This document shows, one piece after another, positions 22,197-25,580 of a DNA stretch of 25,580 nt. Position 1 is the stretch's first letter; each line of letters starts with the position of its first letter. The notes under the pieces were generated by a model, which ran no database searches, was not told the DNA's origin, and saw only the letters and a program-made list of their open reading frames with translations. The DNA is from CAZQVN01 sp964596775 (GTDB lineage: Bacteria; Eisenbacteria; RBG-16-71-46; JABDJR01; JAWXBZ01): positions 1 through 25,580 of the forward strand of contig CAZQVN010000052.1 in assembly GCA_964596775.1 (NCBI GenBank), in the 5' to 3' direction. Made by a program: the position numbers and the translations under genes.

Positions 22197-23051
22197 GTGC
22201 CGGTGCACGTTCCCCTGCACCGGCACGAGGTGTCGCTGGATTTTCTGCGGGTCGAAGCGGAGGCTTCATACGGGCTGTCCACGGCCTGGGACGTGACGGC
22301 CCGGGTTCCGTTCGACATCCGGAAACAGGATGCGTCCATCCGGTTTCTCGAACCGGTGACCGAAGCGGAGAGGGAGGCGATCCTGCGCAACAGCCGTGTG
22401 CACCACCGGGACGAAACCTACTCCGGGGTCAGCGATCCGACGCTCCTGGTCGTGCACCGCTGGACGGGACTCTTCGGCTCTTCGGATGCGCTCCGGGTGG
22501 CCGTGGGCACATCGCTCCCGCTCGGGGCCACCGAGCCGGACCCGTACGACCTCGGCGACCGCGGCCTCGAGCATCTCCACATCCAGTTCGGCACCGGCAC
22601 GTTCAACCCGGTGATCGAGGCGAACTGGCTCACCCCGGTCGGGGGAGGCCTGAGCGTGGGGGCATCGCTGCGGGGACGGGTCTCGTTCTACGAGAACAGC
22701 CACGGCTTCCGCGCCCCGTCCGAGGGCGGGGTCGGTCTGACCGCCGGGTTCCAGGCCGCGGACCTGTTCACCTACGCGTCGGGAAGCTTCGACTACCAGG
22801 GATTCGGCGCATGGAGCGGTGCGCGGGACGAAAACACCGGCCTGGCCTCGACGGCGCTGACGCTCGGAGGCCAGTACCGGATCTCCGAGCGGATGAGCGT
22901 CGGCGGGGATGTCCGCTGGTCGCTGTCGCAGAGAACGCTCGTCGCCTCCGGCGACACGTTCAAGCCGGGTCCCGGACTGTCGGTACGGCTCCTCCGCGTG
23001 TTCACGCTGAAGAGCGGTTCGCATCACCATGGCCTGAAGCCGGGGCCCTGA
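22197..23051 (+). CDS. Outer-membrane beta-barrel protein (body of an interrupted gene)
   Basis: The open frame from 22044 gives LRVGLNIGGGLNYDGGHEET, VSLDFLRVEAEASYGLS, AWDVTARVPFDI, and repeated alternating strands to LSVRLLRVFTLK near the C-terminus, typical of an outer-membrane beta-barrel (transporter/porin-like) of about 300 residues. It ends with a His-rich tail (SHHHGLKPGP). No specific family or substrate is recognised. The coordinate 22197 is a GTG just after a run of seven G (22191-22197), but it would lose both the first strands and the signal peptide, so it is a formal start only. The true N-terminus is probably the signal peptide encoded at 21963. If the TGAs are real, the protein cannot be exported normally. 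Confidence 0.65.
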   Translation: MPVHVPLHRHEVSLDFLRVEAEASYGLSTAWDVTARVPFDIRKQDASIRFLEPVTEAEREAILRNSRVHHRDETYSGVSDPTLLVVHRWTGLFGSSDALRVAVGTSLPLGATEPDPYDLGDRGLEHLHIQFGTGTFNPVIEANWLTPVGGGLSVGASLRGRVSFYENSHGFRAPSEGGVGLTAGFQAADLFTYASGSFDYQGFGAWSGARDENTGLASTALTLGGQYRISERMSVGGDVRWSLSQRTLVASGDTFKPGPGLSVRLLRVFTLKSGSHHHGLKPGP

Positions 23052-23055
23052 CCGC

Positions 23056-23691
23056 ATGATGAAGACCATGGACGACCTGACGACCCGCGAGCGCTACGCG
23101 CTGATGATCGCGAGCATCCTCCCCCGGCCGATCGCGTTCGTGTCGACGCTGTCCCGGGACGGCGTGGAAAACCTGGCGCCGTTTTCGTTCTTCAACGGCG
23201 TCTGCGCAAGCCCGCCGCTCGTGTCGCTGGCGATCGCCCGGAAAGCCCGCGGGGTGGCCAAGGACACGTTCCGGAACATCGAGGACACCGGCGAACTTGT
23301 GGTCAACCTGGTGACGGAGGCGATGGCCGAGCGCATGGTCGTGGCCTCGGGAGACTGGCCTCCCGAGGTCAGCGAGTTCGACCGGGCCGGTTTCGGCCGC
23401 GCGCCGTCCTCCGTCGTGAAACCGCCGCGCGTCCTCGAATCGCCGCTGTCGATGGAGTGCCGCCTGCACACGATCGTGCCGGTCGGCGCGCCGCTCGCCA
23501 CGGAGGGGGGCGGCGAGGTCAGCGGAACCGCCCTGATCCTCGCGGAAATCCTCGTGATGCACGTGGACGACGCCGTGCTGGGAGACCGCGGCCTCCCCGA
23601 CCCGGACAAACTCAAGCCCCTGGCGCGGCTCGGCGGTCTCGGCTACGCGGGGATTTCGGCGGTCCGGAACATCGCCAGACCGGAGGTTTGA
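23056..23691 (+). CDS. Flavin-reductase-like (FMN-binding split barrel) protein
   Basis: This 211-aa protein has the flavin reductase-like domain: RYALMIASILPRPIAFVSTL, SRDGVENLAPFSFFNGVCAS, PPLVSLAIARKARGVAKDT and GELVVNLVTEAMAERM. Such proteins bind FMN in a split-barrel fold; some are NAD(P)H:flavin reductases, and others are flavoproteins of unknown substrate. This longer type (extra C-terminal part with LADPDKL-like segments, here GLPDPDKLKPLARLGG) is common next to oxidoreductases but its partner is not obvious here. ATG at 23056 is four bases after the beta-barrel stop; 23059 and 23068 are alternative starts. The DUF2164 gene begins one base after its stop. Confidence 0.88.
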   Translation: MMKTMDDLTTRERYALMIASILPRPIAFVSTLSRDGVENLAPFSFFNGVCASPPLVSLAIARKARGVAKDTFRNIEDTGELVVNLVTEAMAERMVVASGDWPPEVSEFDRAGFGRAPSSVVKPPRVLESPLSMECRLHTIVPVGAPLATEGGGEVSGTALILAEILVMHVDDAVLGDRGLPDPDKLKPLARLGGLGYAGISAVRNIARPEV

Positions 23692-23692
23692 C

Positions 23693-23941
23693 ATGGCCAT
23701 CACACTGGACCGGGAAACCCGGGAGAGGGCGCAGAAGGCGCTCCGGGAGTACCTGGAGGACGAACACGAACTCGAAGTCGGAGACCTCCGGGCGGCCCTG
23801 TTCCTCGACTTCATCGTGAGGACGATCGGCCCGGGGATCTACAACCAGGCGATCGCCGACGCCCAGGCGTTCCTGGCGGACAAGCTGGTCGACCTGGAAG
23901 CGAGCCTGTACGAGCCGGAGCCGGGGCCGGAGGAGTCCTGA
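23693..23941 (+). CDS. DUF2164 family protein
   Basis: The 82-aa protein matches DUF2164: an N-terminal ITLDRETRERAQKALREYLE, then EHELEVGDLRAALFLDFIV and IGPGIYNQAIADAQAFL, ending in an acidic tail (LYEPEPGPEES). It is predicted to be a small, soluble, mostly helical protein. Its function is not known to me. It is one base downstream of the flavin-reductase-like gene, so the two are probably co-transcribed. Confidence 0.88.
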   Translation: MAITLDRETRERAQKALREYLEDEHELEVGDLRAALFLDFIVRTIGPGIYNQAIADAQAFLADKLVDLEASLYEPEPGPEES

Positions 23942-23951
23942 CGGTCGCGCC

Positions 23952-23980
23952 TTGACCTCCTCCGATCGAAGGCATAGGCT
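23952..23980 (+). promoter_or_regulatory. Candidate sigma70-type promoter in the gap before the hydroxylase gene
   Basis: TTGACC (23952-23957), a 17-base spacer and TAGGCT (23975-23980) form a reasonable -35/-10 pair in the 126-bp gap after the DUF2164 gene. Transcription would start about 80 bases before the hydroxylase ATG (24068). A second -10-like TATCCT at 24053-24058 lies nine bases before that ATG and could give an almost leaderless transcript. Confidence 0.4.
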
Positions 23981-24039
23981 GATCGTGACAGGCGCATCCC
24001 CGCGCCCGACGATGGGCGGACGAGGAACGCTCACGGTCA

Positions 24040-24049
24040 TTCCCGGGAA
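24040..24049. repeat. Perfect 10-bp palindrome TTCCCGGGAA upstream of the hydroxylase gene
   Basis: This self-complementary site lies 18 bases before the hydroxylase ATG and just upstream of the -10-like TATCCT. Its position would suit a repressor operator, but a 10-bp GC-rich palindrome can occur by chance. Confidence 0.3.
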
Positions 24050-24067
24050 AGGTATCCTTCGAGAAAC

Positions 24068-24790
24068 ATGGCAAACGCCACGAAAGCACGCGGCCTGTAC
24101 TCGGATGAGTGCATCGAGGCCCTGGAACGCTGGGACGGCATCGACGGCCCCCCGCACGCGGACAGCCGCCAGAAGAAGGAGGGGATCCGCATCTTCCGGA
24201 GCGGCCTGCTCGAAATGGGGCTGACGAAGGCGCCGCCGATCCTTCCCTGGATCTTCAGTCTTCCGATCATCGCGGGGGGCCTGTTCTGGGGTCACACGAG
24301 GCACGGGCTGGGGTTCGGCACGCTGGGCGTCCTGCTGGTCGTCGGCATCCTGCTCTGGACGTTCATCGAGTACATGCTGCACCGGTACATGTTCCACTAC
24401 GTGCCGAAGAACCCGATGCTCAAGACGTTCTTCTTCCTGACGCACGGGTATCACCACGAGTTTCCCGACGACAAGCTGCGGCTGGTGGCCCCGCCGCTCA
24501 TGTACTGGTCGCTGTTCCTCGTCTTTTCGACGACCTACTTCCTGCTGTTCGGCCAGCGCTTCTGGGCGCCGCTGTTTTCCGGCACGGTCATCGGCTATCT
24601 CGGCTACGACATGGTCCACTACTACTCGCACCATGCCCGGCCGAAGTCGCGGATCGGCAAGTGGTTGCGCAGCTACCACCTGCTGCACCATTTCAACGAT
24701 TCGGAAACGCGCTACGGCATCTCCACACCCCTGTGGGATTTCGTGTTCGGAACGTTCCGGCCGCCGACGAAGGCGGGCCGGGAGGAGTAG
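24068..24790 (+). CDS. Fatty acid 2-hydroxylase-like membrane di-iron protein
   Basis: This 240-aa integral membrane protein belongs to the fatty acid hydroxylase/sterol desaturase superfamily, with closest look to fatty-acid 2-hydroxylases (FA2H/Scs7 type). Its histidine clusters are HRYMFH (105-110), HGYHH (126-130), HYYSHH (174-179) and YHLLHH (193-198), which would bind a di-metal centre. Membrane segments lie at about 57-75, 81-103 and 143-172. No cytochrome b5 domain is present, unlike yeast Scs7. It likely hydroxylates the alpha carbon of a fatty acyl chain in a membrane lipid; the exact substrate is inference. ATG at 24068 has no strong Shine-Dalgarno. It stands alone on its transcript between two gaps. 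Confidence 0.88.
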   Translation: MANATKARGLYSDECIEALERWDGIDGPPHADSRQKKEGIRIFRSGLLEMGLTKAPPILPWIFSLPIIAGGLFWGHTRHGLGFGTLGVLLVVGILLWTFIEYMLHRYMFHYVPKNPMLKTFFFLTHGYHHEFPDDKLRLVAPPLMYWSLFLVFSTTYFLLFGQRFWAPLFSGTVIGYLGYDMVHYYSHHARPKSRIGKWLRSYHLLHHFNDSETRYGISTPLWDFVFGTFRPPTKAGREE

Positions 24791-24800
24791 GCCACACCCC

Positions 24801-24816
24801 CGGGGTTGTCACCCCG
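24801..24816 (+). terminator. Small hairpin between the hydroxylase and FG-GAP genes
   Basis: CGGGGT and ACCCCG form a six-base stem with loop TGTC, 10 bases after the hydroxylase stop. There is no T-run, so termination is uncertain; it could also be a structure in the leader of the next gene. Confidence 0.35.
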
Positions 24817-24832
24817 CAGCATCGGAGGGATC

Positions 24833-25580
24833 ATGACGCACCGCTCGAACCTCCCCCTCTGCTGCGCCTGCGTACCGCTGCTCTTCATCCCCGCCCCGAC
24901 GTTTTCCGTCGTCCCCGACTTCCAGCCGACCTACAGGGCCTTTGCCATCGCTTCCGGTCCACCGGAGCTCCAGGTGCTCGACATGAACGGCGACGGCCAC
25001 ATGGACATCGTGGCGGGGGGCTGGCAGGCGGCATCGATCCTTCTCGGGAATGCGGACGGACTGTTCAGCGGCAGCGTCCTGCCGGCAGGATCCCAGCCCC
25101 GCTCGCTGGCCGCCGCCGACTTCGACGGGGACGGACAACTCGATCTCGCGGCTGCCGAAGCAGGCACCGCAACGATCTGGGTGCTGTTCGGCAACGGCGG
25201 CCTGTTCACGGCGGGGCCGACGCGGGGCGGCTTCACCGGGGTCGACGACGTGCGGGCGGCGGACTTCAACGGGGACGGGCACGCGGACCTGGCGGTGACG
25301 AACGGTCAATCCACGGGGAAGGTCGCGATCGTGCTCGGCAACGGCGACGGGACGTTCTCCGAGCCGGTGAATCACGATGCCGGCAACACCCCGCGCGACC
25401 TCGAGACGGCCGACCTCAACGGCGACGGGCATCTGGACGTCGTGGCCGGCAGTTCAGTGACCGGCATCCCGGCGATCACCGTACTGCTGGGCGACGGAAA
25501 CGGCTTCTTCGCCCCACCCGCGGCGATCCTCACCGGTTACCGCACGTTCGAGCTCGTCCTGGCCGACTTCGACGGCGACG
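24833..25580 (+). CDS. Secreted FG-GAP/VCBS-repeat protein (3' part beyond window)
   Basis: The first 249 codons are in the window. The start ATG at 24833 follows GGAGGG (24824-24829). A hydrophobic N-terminal segment (LPLCCACVPLLFIPAPTFS) looks like a signal peptide. Thereafter come at least five repeats carrying the calcium-binding Asp-rich motif: LDMNGDGHMDIVAGG, ADFDGDGQLDLAAAE, ADFNGDGHADLAVTN, ADLNGDGHLDVVAGS and ADFDGD at the window edge, each followed by a VLLGNGDG-like strand. This is the FG-GAP/VCBS beta-propeller pattern of extracellular proteins that bind calcium and carry adhesion or enzymatic domains. What lies C-terminal, including any sorting domain, cannot be seen. Confidence 0.85.
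   Translation, partial: MTHRSNLPLCCACVPLLFIPAPTFSVVPDFQPTYRAFAIASGPPELQVLDMNGDGHMDIVAGGWQAASILLGNADGLFSGSVLPAGSQPRSLAAADFDGDGQLDLAAAEAGTATIWVLFGNGGLFTAGPTRGGFTGVDDVRAADFNGDGHADLAVTNGQSTGKVAIVLGNGDGTFSEPVNHDAGNTPRDLETADLNGDGHLDVVAGSSVTGIPAITVLLGDGNGFFAPPAAILTGYRTFELVLADFDGD

Noticed and set aside
1..25580. tRNA, rRNA, CRISPR arrays, insertion sequences, prophage or defence genes
   Set aside because: No tRNA cloverleaf, spaced direct repeats, transposase or integrase motifs, or known defence proteins were seen while reading both strands; very small RNAs could still be missed.

Overview
This is a GC-rich bacterial chromosome window with tightly packed genes, many 4-base ATGA/GTGA stop-start overlaps and frequent GTG starts. 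I see no tRNA, rRNA, CRISPR array, insertion sequence or phage gene. The mix of genes suggests a Gram-negative (diderm), probably uncultivated lineage allied to the FCB group, for example Eisenbacteria-like. It has a Mla/MCE lipid-transport module, an outer-membrane beta-barrel, a secreted protein with a C-terminal FlgD-Ig/T9SS-type sorting domain, a PEGA/beta-propeller lipoprotein and an FG-GAP/VCBS protein. The phylum assignment is inference only.

Left part (1-12151, minus strand): one long, nearly gapless run read from right to left: yicC, gmk, rpoZ, coaBC, a type-4 uracil-DNA glycosylase, dnaB, mlaE-mlaF-mlaD, radA, ispD, ispF, ddl and a cut-off mscS-like channel. It joins RNA turnover, nucleotide and coenzyme A synthesis, replication/repair, outer-membrane lipid traffic, the MEP isoprenoid pathway and peptidoglycan precursor synthesis. 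The largest internal gap (101 bp, between gmk and rpoZ) holds an inverted repeat.

Middle (12208-17702): a plus-strand unit begins with an RqcH/NFACT-family ribosome quality-control factor. It is overlapped by a PEGA/beta-propeller lipoprotein gene and then by an exported protein I do not recognise. The last gene runs 31 bp into a convergent minus-strand pair made of a lamin-tail-like/FlgD-Ig secreted protein and a DUF523 protein.

Right part (17877-25580): an isolated minus-strand gene encodes a flavoprotein subunit resembling the beta subunit of 4-hydroxybenzoyl-CoA reductase, including its extra four-cysteine loop, but with no partner subunits nearby. Divergent from it are an MsbA-type ABC exporter, a DUF985 cupin and a GNAT acetyltransferase. 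Next comes an outer-membrane beta-barrel gene whose signal-peptide start is separated from the body by two in-frame TGA codons. A flavin-reductase-fold protein, a DUF2164 protein, a fatty-acid-2-hydroxylase-like membrane protein and the start of an FG-GAP/VCBS-repeat protein follow.

The points most worth following up are the interrupted beta-barrel gene, the orphan reductase subunit, several starts that sit a few bases after a -10-like hexamer with no Shine-Dalgarno (possible leaderless mRNAs), and the coupling of RqcH to envelope proteins. I found no clear new defence or mobile system.
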